Assembly (NCBI GenBank): GCA_951799405.1
Contig: OX637336.1
Span: forward strand, 19,449,479-19,513,478
DNA: 64,000 nt
DNA from: Agapetus fuscipes
Taxonomy: Eukaryota; Arthropoda; Insecta; Trichoptera; Glossosomatidae
Reading direction: 5' to 3'
This document shows, piece by piece, positions 10,283 through 20,436 of this stretch. Each line of letters starts with the position of its first letter. Positions within the stretch are counted from its first letter, which is position 1. A model generated the notes under the pieces. It was not told the DNA's origin, made no database searches, and worked only from the letters and a program-made list of their open reading frames with translations. Position numbers and translations under genes: made by a program.

Positions 10283-10490
10283 TAATAATAATAATATTGG
10301 GATGATTTATTTGGTGAGCGGTGTTGTTGTGTGTATCACACCTCAAGAGGCCTCTGCGAACTTGGTCGTCGCTGTAGAAAGCGCCAATTCTCAAGCAAGA
10401 CCCAGTTGTTGTAAGGCTGGATGGACCTTCAGTGACCGGTCTTTGGTAAAGGTAGGTATGTTAATTTGTTCACCAATTAAAGAACATATT
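10283..10490 (-). mobile_element. SINE C, 3' part
   Basis: Plus-strand words GGTGAGCGGTGTTGTTGTG, CACACCTCAAGAGGCC and GGATGGACCTTCAGTGACC mark the 3' and middle parts of SINE C. The tRNA-like head is lost. It abuts the tandem array that starts at about 10500. Confidence 0.75.
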
Positions 10491-10829
10491 TGAAAATAAT
10501 AACCTTAATTCAAAAAATGCTTAATATGTTGGCTTAAATCGGGTTTCTAGATTGTGTACACGGATAGATAGCCAGGCATTCTCATCTATAAATGCCTTAA
10601 AAATTGGAGCTTGTGAGTCATAAAAACGTTAAAGCCTAACGTTCTCAAATGTCAATGCTCGATTGTATCGGGGTAGCAGAATTAGAAAAGAGAGCCCTCC
10701 AAATATTTTCAAAAGCAGAGACATCTATTAAATATATTTTCCAACTAAAATAACCTAATGGAGATTTCTAAAAGCGACACCCGGTGTACAGCTTTCAAAC
10801 TAAAGTAACCTCGCGGGGATCAGGCGCGC

Positions 10830-11085
10830 AGAAACATGAAGAGGTAAATATCCAAATCCACACAGGCGCATTGCTGCGCGTGCGCGATATTAACCAATCA
10901 GATCGTTTCAGTTGGCTGTTGTGCAGTGTCGTCGAAATACAAACTCATTCATCAGGAGCGAGTGGAGAGCTTGCAATCCACACAAGTCTAGTGTTGCGCG
11001 TGCGCACAATGAGCCAATCAGGTTGTATTAAATCAATATTGCACAGCGTTGTAAAAATACAACCTCATTCATATAGTGCAGACAT
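10830..11085 (-). promoter_or_regulatory. Array unit 1: paired NRF-1-like and CCAAT modules
   Basis: TGCGCGTGCGCG at 10875-10886 and TGCGCGTGCGCA at 10995-11006 match the NRF-1 consensus YGCGCAYGCGCR when read on the minus strand. Each is followed after exactly 7 bases by CCAATCAG (CCAAT at 10894-10898 and 11014-11018), a full NF-Y-type site. The two modules lie 120 bp apart. In insects the NRF-1 relative is Ewg. Binding is inferred from motif only. Confidence 0.6.
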
Positions 11086-11864
11086 GCAGGTGAAACAATT
11101 TTTATCCCAACTTAGGGGAAATTACATGATCTCAAATATGACTGCTTGAGTAAATAAGAAAATAATCATAAACAAAGCAATTTTTCCAATAAATCTGTTG
11201 AAAGAGAGGCAGCTATATAATTATAACGTAATAGTATCGTAGCCTCATGGGTTCCGGAAGCATTTAAAGTTGTATAGATAGTAGCCTGAAATTAAGAAAT
11301 GCTTTTGTTGGCTTAAATCGGGTTTTTAGAATGTGAAAACGGATAACCAGGCACACTCTCTATAAATGCCTTAAGAATTGGGGCTTGTAAGCTATTAAAA
11401 CGTTAAAGCCTAACATTCTTCAGTGATGTTCAATTGTATCTGGGTAGCAAAATTAGAAAAGAGAGCCCTCCAAATATTCGCAAAAGCAGAGACATCTATT
11501 CAAAATATTTTAGTTTGATTATTTTAATGAATTATTAAATAATTATTACCAAATAACATCTATTGGCTTAAATTGGGTTTCTAGAATGTGAAAACGGATA
11601 GATAGCCAGGCATACTCTTCCATGAATGCCTAAAAAAATTGGAAATTGTAAGGCATTAAAATGATATAGCCTAACATTCTCAAATGTTAAAGCTCGATTG
11701 TATCGGAGTAGCAGAAATATAAAAGGGAGCTCTCCAAATATTGGCAAAAGCAGAGACATCTATGAAAAACATTTTCGAACTAAAATGACCTAATGGAGAT
11801 TTCTAAAAGCGGCACCCGGTGACCAGCTTTCAAACTAAAGTAACCTCACGGGGATCAGGCGCGC

Positions 11865-12115
11865 AGACACACGAAGAGGTAAATATCCAAATCCACACAG
11901 GCGCATTGCTGCGCGTGCGTGCCATTAACCAATCAGATTGTTTCAGTTGTCTGTTGCGCAGTGTCGTCGAAATACAAACTCATTCATCAGGAGCACGTGA
12001 AGAGGTTGAATTCCACACAAGTCTAGTGCTGTGCGTGCGCACAATGAGCCAATCAGATTGTGTTGGATCGATATTTCACAGCGTTGTACAAATACAAACT
12101 CATTATTATAGTGGA
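11865..12115 (-). promoter_or_regulatory. Array unit 2: paired modules, both GC sites damaged
   Basis: The GC-rich sites at 11910-11921 and 12030-12041 each carry one substitution (TGCGCGTGCGTG and TGTGCGTGCGCA). Both CCAATCAG boxes (CCAAT at 11929-11933 and 12049-12053) and the 7-base spacing are intact, as is the 120 bp offset. Confidence 0.55.
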
Positions 12116-12879
12116 GGTATGCAAAATAAATTATTGTTATCTTGAATGGGGGTAAATTCCATTTTTGATCTCAAATATGATTGCGTGAGTAAATAAGAAA
12201 AGGATCATAAACAAAGCAATTTTGCTAATAAATCTGTTGAAGGTGAGGCAGTTATATGATAATAGCTTAATGGTATCGTAGCCTTATGGATTCCGGAAGC
12301 ATTTTAAGTTGAATAGATAGTAACCTAAAATTAAGAAATGCTTTGTTTCTAGAATGTGAAAACTAACAACACTCTCTATAAATGCCTCAAAAATTGGGGC
12401 TTGTAAGCTATTCAAACGTTGTAGCCTAACATTCTCCAGTGATACTCGATTGTATCGGGGTAGCAGAATTAGAAAATAAAACCCTCCAAGTATTGGCAAA
12501 AGATGAGACATCTATTCAAAATATTTTAGTTTGATTATTTTAATGAATTATTACATAATTATTACCAAATAACATCTAGTTGCTTACATTGGGTTTCTAG
12601 AATGTAAAAACGGATAGATAGCCAGGCAAACTCTTCCATGAATGCCTAAAAAAATTGGAGATTGTAAGGCATTAAAATGATATAGCCTAAGATTCTCAAA
12701 TGCTTAAGTTCGATTGTATCGGAGTAGGAGAAATAGAAAAGGGAGCCTTCCAAATATTCGCAAAAGCAGAGACATCTATGAAAAACATTTTCGAACTAAA
12801 ATGACCTAATGGAGATTTCTAAAAGCGACACCCGGTGTACAGCTTTCAAACTAAAGTAACCTCACGGGGATCAGGCGCG

Positions 12880-13125
12880 CAGACACACGAAGAGGTAAAT
12901 ATCCAAATTCACACAGGCGCATTGCTGCGCGTGCGCGCCATTAACCAATCAGATTGTTTCAGTTGTCTGTTGCGCAGTGTCGTCGAAATACAAACTCATT
13001 CATCAGGAGCGCGTGAAGAGGTTGCAATCCACACAAGTCTAGTGATGCGCGTGCGCACAATGAGCCAATCAGGTTGTATTGGTTCGATATTGCATAGCGT
13101 TATTGCATAGTGTAAAAATACAACC
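12880..13125 (-). promoter_or_regulatory. Array unit 3: paired modules, intact
   Basis: Consensus GC sites at 12926-12937 and 13046-13057 precede CCAAT at 12945-12949 and 13065-13069. Spacing and offset are as in unit 1. A short duplication (GCATAGCGTTATTGCATAG) follows the second module. Confidence 0.6.
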
Positions 13126-13177
13126 TCATTGATATGGCCAAGATATGCAAATTAAACGATTTATGTCCCAAAAAACG

Positions 13178-13390
13178 CAGCTAAGCTACACATATAGTGT
13201 AACTTCTTGCTGCTTTATCTTCGAAGGGTTTTGTATGTGTTACAGGAAAGGGGGCCGGCTTTACGCAAACCACTTCAGTTCAAGTGGGGATTTCCCAGCT
13301 CCCGAGGGAGCTGGTACTTATTTCTAATGAAGCTCAGTAAGCCTTGCCGGTATTCTATTTTGGGGTTTGATATAAACACCCAATTGAGGT
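13178..13390 (-). mobile_element. SINE B inside the tandem array
   Basis: A 5'-truncated SINE B: CGCAGCTAAGCTACACATA at the 3' end, the GGGGGCCGGC palindrome, and it stops near GGGGTTTGATATAAACACC before the tRNA-like head. It separates module 3 from the rest of its unit, so it inserted after the array formed. Confidence 0.8.
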
Positions 13391-13904
13391 AAATTACATG
13401 ATCTGAAATGTGACTGTTTGAGTAAATAAATCCTTTTGCCAATAAATCTCTTGAAGTAGATGCAAGTAGATGCAGCTATATATAGCTTAATAGTATCGTT
13501 ACCTCATAGATTCCGGAAGCATTCTTAGTTGAATAGATAGTAATCTTAAATTAAGAAATGCTTATGTTGGCTGAAATCAGGTTTCTGTGCAAATGGATAG
13601 ATAGCCATAGACACTCATCTATAAACGATTAAAATAATTGAATCATCGATATAAATAGATATTTTTATAGATCGATAAATTGGAGCTTGTAAACTATAAA
13701 AACACTATAGCCTAACATTCTCAAATGTTAATGCTCGATTGTATCAGAGTAGCAGAATCGGAAAAGAGAACTCTTCAAATATTGGCAAAAGCAGAGACAT
13801 CTATCAAACATATTTTCGAACTAAAATAACCTAATGGAGATTTCTAAAAGCGACACCCGGTGAACAGCTTTCAAACTAAAGTAACCTCACAGGGATCAGG
13901 CGCG

Positions 13905-14190
13905 CAGACACATGAAGAGGTAAATAACCAGATCCACACAGGCGCATTGCTGCGCGTGCGCACCATTAACCAATCAGAGTGTTTCAGTTGGTTGCTGCCC
14001 AGTGTCGTCGAAATAAAAACTCATTCATCAGGAGCGCTTGAAGAGGTTGAAATTCACACAAGTCTAGTCATGCGCGTGCGCACAATGAGCCAATCAGGTT
14101 ATATTAGATCGATATTGCACAACATAGATAAGTATACTATAATACTACGTATTGCAGCGTAGTAAAAATACAACCTCATTCATATGGTGC
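13905..14190 (-). promoter_or_regulatory. Array unit 4: paired modules, intact
   Basis: Consensus GC sites at 13951-13962 and 14071-14082 precede CCAAT at 13970-13974 and 14090-14094. After the second module there is a roughly 30 bp insertion (about 14119-14150) relative to the other units. Confidence 0.6.
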
Positions 14191-14336
14191 CTTTCAGATG
14201 AAACGATTCTTATCCTTAATCGGGGTAAATTACATGATCTTAAATATGACTGTTTGATTAAATAAGAAAATAATCATAAACAAGACAATTTTGCCAATAT
14301 ATCTATTGAAGTAGGGGCAGCTGTATAATTATCTCA

Positions 14337-14559
14337 TATTTATATTTTTCGTGTCACAGTGTTTGTGGTCACACTTTTCCAAAACGGCTTGACGGATTCT
14401 TATGAAATTTTGTTCAAATATTTGATAGGTATGAGAAATGGACAACGAGTATATTTTATACAGTTTTATGATTAAGAATAGCGTACACAGATTTCTTCTT
14501 TAATTTTTTTCAATAAATATTTTTTTTGTATTTTTTTTATTATTTGTCGTCAAAACATA
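14337..14559. other. Sequence beyond the array end, with a TE-like phrase
   Basis: AACGGCTTGACGGATTCTTA followed by TGAAATTTTG resembles a phrase I associate with arthropod transposon ends, but I cannot name the family. T runs follow at about 14500-14540. Confidence 0.3.
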
Positions 14560-14790
14560 CATACTATAATCTATAATCTAAGCTGCAAGGATATGTAAGC
14601 ATTTAAGGCTCATATGAAATGCATGCCTACAGACAGGCACATGTAGGTTCGCGTCTACACATTCTGCATGTGTGCATACAAATAAAGAAAACCTGACATG
14701 GACATAAACCTTGCAACTCCTGCCGCCGTTCCCTGGACCGGGGTGGCATTGGCACAAGTGAACCGATTTTTACAGCACGGGTGGTCGATC
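14560..14790 (-). mobile_element. Family A, divergent copy
   Basis: Tail TATAATCTAAGCTGCAAGG at the left, then the GGACCGGGGTGGCATTGGC block, ending near ACAGCACGGGTGGTC. The terminal TTCCTTGACTTATAGG segment is gone. Confidence 0.75.
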
Positions 14791-15499
14791 TGAAATTTTC
14801 ACATTCTGACTCTTGCTTTTCAAGTTTAAATATTGATTTAAGTATTTTCGTAAGAATAATACTTCGTTGTATATATATAAAGGAATAAATGAAATTCCGC
14901 GTACTGCATGCAAGAATGTCACGCGTGTATGATCATCTGCATGGCGTATAAAAGGAAAGGAGGCTAGCGTAATAGTTCCCGAATAATAAAGTAATAACTT
15001 AAACTCTATATGGAATCAACGTCCACAATTCCCAGAACTTTGCAACCCTGCCTCGTTTGTATGGAGATTACGCGAATGCAAGGTTATAATGTTTTTCATC
15101 AACAAAAGAAAAATTATGTTTTTTTCTGTGTGTTTTTTTTTGCACAGAGCGCAGTTTTATGCAAATGTTTCGCATGCACACATACTATTTGCGAGAATGC
15201 CACTCGCAGTGCCATTTCAAATTCAAATTTATTCAAAATGAAATGTATGACCGGCAATCACCACTTATTTGTGGAATACTATCTTGTGCAGAATGGGTAA
15301 CAAATAGGGAGTTAATTGAATGATTAATGGAAGCCTTAGATAGGCAAAAGATTGCATTCTTCTTTGAGAAATTAAAAAAAATTAATAATGATGTATAAAA
15401 TTAATTCCGGCAAGGATCATGATGGAAGAGTTTAAAAAAATTAATCATTCCTTTTTTTAAAGAAACAGAAACAGAAAAGATGATGAAGTGTACTGTCTA
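14791..15499. other. No gene recognised
   Basis: A 96-codon plus-strand frame at 15010-15300 shows no recognisable domain, is interrupted in flavour by T runs, and I regard it as chance. The rest is AT-rich. Confidence 0.35.
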
Positions 15500-15675
15500 T
15501 AATTGAAGTTGCAAAGATATATTCGTACTAAAAATTCATTTCAAATGCATGCCCACAAACAGATACGTGTAAGTTTGCGCTTACAAATGCTGAATGTGTA
15601 TTTACAAATTAAAATCCAAGCCTCAAATGAACACTAGCCCTTCAACTTCTGCTGACCTTTCCTGAAACAGGGGTG
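15500..15675 (-). mobile_element. Family A, 3' two-thirds (A2 subtype)
   Basis: From GAAGTTGCAAAGATATATTC to CTGAAACAGGGGTG, where it joins an RTE-b remnant in the same orientation. The junction at about 15675 lies inside the conserved block. Confidence 0.7.
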
Positions 15676-15860
15676 CTAGGGGTAGCCAGATCCTCTGCAG
15701 ATTCACCTTAATTTTTCCTATCCTTACAAACCTCTTTCAATTCAATTCATATCCATCACCCTTTTCATTCATTTCTTACATTATTCTTCATTCTTAATGT
15801 AATCTTAATTAACATAATTTTCATTCATATCCATCACATTTTTCCTGCATTACTTCATTT
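15676..15860 (-). pseudogene. RTE-b LINE, degraded C-terminus
   Basis: The words GGTAGCCAGATCCTCTGCAG, CCTATCCTTACAAACCTC and CATATCCATCACC are the complement of the RTE-b terminal codons seen intact at 48.83-48.90 kb. The frame is broken by deletions and decays into AT-rich sequence. Confidence 0.6.
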
Positions 15861-15909
15861 CAAATAGATTTTTTTATGATTTTGGAAAAAAATCAGTTAC
15901 TAAGTTGAT

Positions 15910-16192
15910 TTAATCCTCTTCTTCTTTTTGTGCCACTGCTATCAAAGATCAGCGATCATCATGGCTATTTTGACTTTGGATGCTACGGCTCGAAACAGGG
16001 ACTTGGTGCTTGTGCCAAACCACTGTCGCAGGTTTCTCAGCCAAGATGTCGTTCGGCGTCCCTGAGATCTTCCCCCTCAATCTTACCCTGTATGATAAGA
16101 TGAAGGAGACGGTATTTAAGTACATCAGTTTTCTCTGCTTAATGGTTGCCAGAAGCTCCTTTATAGTGCGCATCCGTTTGAGGACTTCTTAA
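15910..16192 (-). pseudogene. LINE C-terminal fragment (KRKLMYLNTV type)
   Basis: The minus-strand frame reads MRTIKELLATIKQRKLMYL, continues through a GRKISG-like stretch, and after a frameshift ends VKIAMMIADL. This matches the style of a LINE C-terminus in which a YLGH-type motif follows KRK. It is a different family from RTE-a, b and c, with a second scrap at 6.7 kb. At least one frameshift and a missing centre make it dead. Confidence 0.65.
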
Positions 16193-16199
16193 TTGGTGA

Positions 16200-16450
16200 T
16201 TTGAAGCATTTTTTGGTAGTGACACAAGAGTCAACCGAGCAAAGTATGGAGTGATCAGATTGGGGAGATTGTGAAAGAATGGAATGTACAAAGCGAGCCA
16301 TAAAGAAGAAAATGCATGAAAAAGTTGATGGATGTGAATGAATTGAAAGAGGGATGTAAGGATATGGAGAAATGGAGGCAGCTCTGCATAGACTCTGGCC
16401 CCCCCCTAGCGGAATGGCGACAGATTTACAGTAACAGTTACACATTGATT
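16200..16450 (+). pseudogene. RTE-b LINE, C-terminal fragment with ACAGTT tail
   Basis: Plus-strand remnants of the VWSDQI, MKKLMDVNELKE and EKWRQL codons are followed by CTAGCGGAATGGCGACAG and TTACAGTAACAGTTACA. It lies opposite in orientation to the remnant at 15676-15860. The frame is shifted in several places. Confidence 0.7.
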
Positions 16451-16856
16451 TAATATGAACCTTAAATTTGCAACTCAGATTATAGATTTTAGCTAGAAAA
16501 GCTTTTATTTTCCGTTAAATATTTTAAAAGAATAATTTTACGTAAGCACTATAATATTTATTGACATCAAAGCCACTCAATCATTCAAAATTAAAATAAT
16601 AAACACGCTATGAATTATGCATAAGGCGAGCTCATATGAAACGATCATTCAAAATATAGTTTAAATATAATCACGACTTTAAGTGCGTATTAAAATCTCA
16701 TTTTAAAGAAAGTTATGTATTTTTTTTATGAAAAAAATATGTACATTAAATTTGAATGGCATAGTTTTCAAGTAAGACAAGTGCCATTTTGAAATAAATG
16801 AATATTTTAATTGATATTACTATTTGCCGTTAGAAAAGCGTCATTTTTACCAAATC
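16451..16856. other. AT-rich sequence without a feature
   Basis: No ORF of note and no matches to the window's repeat families. Confidence 0.4.
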
Positions 16857-17000
16857 TAGTTCTGTTCTTGTTTGTCGTATCTTCAACAGACGTAATTTCA
16901 CATGAGCGATCTTTTTTAAGGCTGATTTATTTGATGAGCGCTATTTTTGCGTAAATCAAACTTCAAGAGCCGTCAGCGAGCTTGGTCGTTTTTGTAACGC

Positions 17001-17098
17001 AAAAAAAAAAACGCAACTTAGTTACACATATATTGTAACTACTTGCCGCGTTATCCCCGAAAGAATCGCATGTGGCGCGTTGAACCTATTTTTTTCTG
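17001..17098 (-). mobile_element. SINE B 3' fragment inside SINE C
   Basis: CGCAACTTAGTTACACATAT, then the TTATCCCCGAAAGAATCGC word and GCGTTGAACCTATTTTT. It splits the SINE C text between GGTCGTTTTTGTAA and GAAAGCGCCAATTC. Confidence 0.8.
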
Positions 17099-17226
17099 TA
17101 GAAAGCGCCAATTCTCAAGCAAGATCCAATTAGTGTTAGGCGGGATGGATCTAATGGTGACCGATCTTTGGTAAAGGCAGATTGATATTTCATCCCAGTA
17201 TAGAACAAATATGAAAAATTAAAATT

Positions 17227-17360
17227 TAAAATATTAAAAATTAAAAATCAAAAACAATTTGTATATGGTTACGGGACGAACCATAATCATACCATCAAAC
17301 GAAGTCATAATGATTGAACCATATACAAATTGTTTTTGATTTAAAATTTTTAATATTTTA
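17227..17360. mobile_element. Foldback element with 44 bp arms
   Basis: Arms at 17227-17270 and 17317-17360 are complementary with about two mismatches, around AAAACAATTTGTATATGG. The 46 bp loop contains no repeat. It is a strong hairpin in the body of a SINE C copy. It may be a small MITE, but the target duplication is unreadable in the AT-rich context. Confidence 0.75.
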
Positions 17361-17861
17361 AAAATTAAATGTTATACATGAATACCTCTTCAATTAATGA
17401 AATAATTAAATATTTGTTCATGCTCCGACGGAAACCTAACTAACTACCTTCCAATCACGAGTCGAAATTGTTAACCACTAGACTATGGACTGGTTTTTAT
17501 GTGTTCTTTACGTATGTGTCTAATGAAAACTGGAAATTGATTGTGAAAATATAAAAAAAAAACTCGTGTTTTATGTTTTTTTCTTTGCTCAGATTTTGTA
17601 GAATGTGGTTTTTGATACTAGATTCTTCTTTTTAATTCATAGAGGTTTACAGTAAAGCCTATTCATAAACATTGATTAAATCTAGCTACGAGTGATTATG
17701 AATATCTTTCACTTGCTTGTTTACAATATGTAGGCTGACTAATTGCATGGTGTTTGAGATTCTGAATCAGATAAATGTGTGAAAAATTTAAACCGCCATT
17801 TAGTACTAGTTTTAGCACGATATGCTTTATATATTTTTCCTCCGGTATTTTTTGTATTACG

Positions 17862-17897
17862 CAACTAAGCTACACATATAGTGTAACATCTTTGCCG
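17862..17897 (-). mobile_element. SINE B terminal scrap
   Basis: GCAACTAAGCTACACATATA and GTGTAAC remain before CR1-like LINE sequence starts. Confidence 0.65.
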
Positions 17898-18128
17898 AGC
17901 TCTACCTTAAGGGGCTGCATGTCTACCGTGTTTGTCTGATGGTTTACAAAGCTGTCAATGGTATGGCTCCTTCATACTTGTCTGACATGTTCTCACGTGT
18001 TGAGATAGATTTGAGACGCCAAACTCTCAGATCTGCGGAGTGTGGGGTGGTTGACTTAATCCAGCCGTCACGTCAGACACGCACTAATTTTGGGGACCGT
18101 GCTTTCCGGTTTTCGGGCCCAATGGAAT

Positions 18129-19326
18129 TTTAAACCCCAGGATTCTCTCAAATTCTTAGGTGTGCATCTGGATGGAGCACTATCCATGGAAAAACAGGTA
18201 TCGGGGATTGTGAGCTCCAGTTTTTTCCACCTGAGGCAGATAAGGCGTATTCGCAGCTGCTTACCTGTTGATGCAGCAAGAACTCTGGTGAATGCGTTGG
18301 TGGTCTCAAGGTTAGACTACTGCAACAGCCTGATGCTTGGGCTTCCTAAGGTGCAACTAACAAGATTGCAGTCCATTTTTAACACCGCAGCAAAAGTGAT
18401 TTTGGGAGGCAGTAGAACTGACCATGTCACTCCTCTATTGCAGAATCTTCACTGGCTGCGTGTCCCGGAGGCGTGTTCCCATTCCTAGACCTAAAAGGAA
18501 TGTTTACTCAGACAAGCACACGGAAAAAATTTAATTCATCAAGTAGTTTCAGTTTTTCCATATTTACTCAAAAACTATTGACATTATAAAAAAACGGTTT
18601 CGATACTACACAATACAATGTATAGTTCTATAAATAGAATGAAAAAAAATATTTCCAAAACATAGCACACACGAGAAAGTAGCTACAGAAGTGAAAAAAA
18701 CGTATTTTTTTTAAATATTTTTTTGTGGTCGCAATTTTTAAGTTATATATTTTGTTTAAACTTTATAATTAAGATAAAAAATTAATAAACATGCTTGATT
18801 TTTTTCATTACTGTCACTTTTTTGCTAAGACCATAAAGTGTAAGAAACAATAACGGCAGATTTAGGGTATGATACTTCCGTGTGCATTTCTGAGTGAACA
18901 TTCCTTTTAGGTCTAGGAATGGGAACACGCGTCCCGGAGAGAGTGGAATTCAAAATGTGCCTGTTGGTATTTAAAGCACTCAGAGGAACGGCCCCTTCTT
19001 ACTTAGCCGAATTATGTAAGCTTGACGAGATTTTTGATAAGCGGTGCACTCTTCGCTCGGCGCAGAGTGATGCTATCAACAAGCTGAAAATGCCATCTCG
19101 ACGGAGCAGAACGGGCTTTGGGGATAGGGCGTTCAGTTCGGCGGGACCGTTGTGCTGGAACCGGCTGCCTTTGAAGCTGAGGACGGAAACCAGCGAGGAG
19201 CGCTTCAGGAAGGAGCTGAAGACCACCATCTTCACAAGAAGAGAGTGAGCGGTGGGCGCCCTTGGGGTGGCTGGAGCCACTAAACGGCGCCCAAAAGAAG
19301 AATAAGTCATCCAAATATATATATAT
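18129..19326 (+). pseudogene. CR1/L2-like LINE (copy B), C-terminal third
   Basis: The frame encodes the post-catalytic RT region: LKFLGVHLDGALSMEKQV, HLRQIRRIRSCLPVDAARTL, SRLDYCNSL, and after an interruption VPERVEFKMCLLVFKALRG, FGDRAFSSAGPLCWNRLP and a stop at 19246-19248. The 3' end has GGCGCCC and TAAGTCATCC words. Codons before KFLG are missing, so it is 5'-truncated. An inverted-repeat element splits VP/ERVE at 18471-18930. Confidence 0.88.
18471..18930. mobile_element. 460 bp MITE with about 55 bp inverted repeats and 9 bp target duplication
   Basis: The ends are GCGTGTTCCCATTCCTAGAC and its complement; the arms match for about 55 bp with few mismatches. GTCCCGGAG flanks both sides (18462-18470 and 18931-18939). 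Removing the element and one copy restores the LINE frame across VPERVE. Long inverted repeats with a 9 bp duplication suggest a Mutator-like element (inference). The AT-rich interior has no ORF. Confidence 0.88.
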
Positions 19327-19465
19327 AATGGAGTGGAATAGACTACCACCTAATGTGAGGAAGGCAGAAACTGTTGGTGTCTTTAAAGGAGCACTAAAGA
19401 CGCGTGTACCTTATAAATAAATTATCCTTGTATATATTTATGTTTTGAATGAATCTATTTATTTT

Positions 19466-19700
19466 GACATGTAAGAGGGCCAACCACTTCAGTTAAAGTG
19501 GGAGCTCCCAGCTGCCAAGGCGGCTGGTACTAGCAAAGGAGACATACACTAAGCTGCACATTCAGTGCAATTTCTTACCACGTTGCCTTTGGCGTGTGAG
19601 GCATTTTTTTTACAGGTTAGAGAGCCTGCCTTTACTCTTTCTAGCGACAGTTTCTGGAAATTTCTTGTGAAGCCTGAGTAAAATTTGCCGGCATTTTTAT
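19466..19700 (-). mobile_element. SINE B, rearranged copy
   Basis: Words from the family occur in altered order: GGGCCAACCACTTCAGTTAA and CCAAGGCGGCTGGTACTAG come before CACTAAGCTGCACATTCAGT, then CTTGTGAAGCCTGAGTAAA and TTGCCGGCATTTTT. This looks like two partial copies joined. Confidence 0.6.
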
Positions 19701-19794
19701 ATTTAAGATTCTTAATTGAATAAAAAGAAAAAGGAAATCATTCCAAACACCCTAAAGAGGGATCGAACCTTAGCCTTCTGTGATGGAACGCAAA

Positions 19795-19965
19795 GATTCC
19801 CCCCTGTTTCAGGGAAGGTCAGTAAGAGTCACAAGGTATGTTCATTTGAGATTGGGTTTTTATATTGTATGTTCACTTGCGGCATGTGTAAGCGCGAACT
19901 GATACGTGTCTGCTTGTGAGAATGCATTTAATATGAATCTCAAACGTGAAACATTTTTGCAACTT
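19795..19965 (+). mobile_element. Family A, 3' two-thirds (A1 subtype)
   Basis: Begins inside the conserved block at CCCCTGTTTCAGGGAAGG and ends at TTTTTGCAACTTA. Confidence 0.75.
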
Positions 19966-20436
19966 AAAATAAAGAGCAATCGAGCGAAAAAAAACTCTAA
20001 ATTACCCGTTTCTTCGATGTAAAAGGCTTCTTAACAAAATTATTAAGTTAACAAACATTTTTTGGTTGTATATTTTTGAATACATTTTTTGCTGTTGTGT
20101 TGTTTTCTTAAGAAATAGGGGTCTAGTTCAAAAGTCAGCCGGAAGCGGGGGGGCAAAAGTTGGCGGAGGGCAAAGGCCAAAGAAAAATAAAAACTTTTCC
20201 CGTCTTCGGACCTTTTTAAATGCGGACATCACTTGTTTAGCCCTCTTGCGGCTAGGGTTTACTTTGGGAGGTCTGTTTGTATACTTGCCTGTGCAGAAAT
20301 TTGAGGGTCTAGGCTACTTTGCAAAGTGAATTTCGATGAGATGCTGAACGACAAAAAAAAAAGTTGGAATTGTTTTGGTTTTATTCAATTGGAGAAAGGT
20401 GTGTTGAATATGTTTCAAATGGCGACAATATTTTCT
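19966..20436. other. No gene recognised
   Basis: An 87-codon plus-strand frame (20066-20329) crosses a G-rich patch (GGGGGGGCAAAAGTTGGCGG) but has no family motif. I regard it as chance. Confidence 0.35.

Larger units (their letters stand above)
10500..14336 (+). repeat. Four-unit tandem array (period about 1.02 kb) with NRF-1/CCAAT modules
   Basis: Four units repeat with module starts at 10875, 11910, 12926 and 13951 (spacings 1035, 1016 and 1025). Each unit has an H block (GGCTTAAATYGGGTTTCTAG to ACCTAATGGAGATTTC), a promoter-like block with two 120 bp subrepeats, and a distal block around AATCATAAACAA. The H block is doubled ahead of units 2 and 3, and a SINE B copy sits between modules 3 and 4, so the near-constant period is partly coincidental. 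Roughly 90-120 codon frames cross each promoter-like block but lack a shared ATG. It could be satellite-like DNA or an amplified non-autonomous element. Confidence 0.9.
16920..17496 (-). mobile_element. SINE C copy carrying two further insertions
   Basis: SINE C is visible in four pieces: its 3' end (16925-17000), middle (17099-17221), and head region (about 17410-17490) with the complement of the tRNA-like boxes at CTACCTTCCAATCACGAGTC and GTTAACCACTAGACTATGG. A SINE B fragment sits at 17001-17098 and a foldback element at 17227-17360. Confidence 0.75.
16857..17615 (+). mobile_element. Family D MITE split by nested insertions
   Basis: The left piece (16857-16915) has GTTCTTGTTTGTCGTATC and GTAATTTCACATGAGCGAT. 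The right piece (about 17497-17615) resumes with TTATGTGTTCTTTACG, the GTCTAATGAAAACTGG word and the TCGTGTTTTATG segment. Everything between is SINE C and its own insertions. Confidence 0.7.
17898..19425 (+). pseudogene. CR1/L2-like LINE (copy A), split by copy B
   Basis: The first piece (17898-18128) encodes VYRVCLMVYKAVNGMAPS and FGDRAFRFSGPME. The reading resumes at 19327 with MEWNRLPPNVRKAETVGVF and ends in ALKTRVPYK. The sequence is very close to the 2.5-2.9 kb copy. AATGGA at 18121-18126 and 19327-19332 marks the likely target duplication of the inserted copy. Confidence 0.85.

Noticed and set aside
19999..20336. An 87-codon ORF with a G-rich centre
   Set aside because: No motif or homology recognised, and its composition changes abruptly inside the frame.
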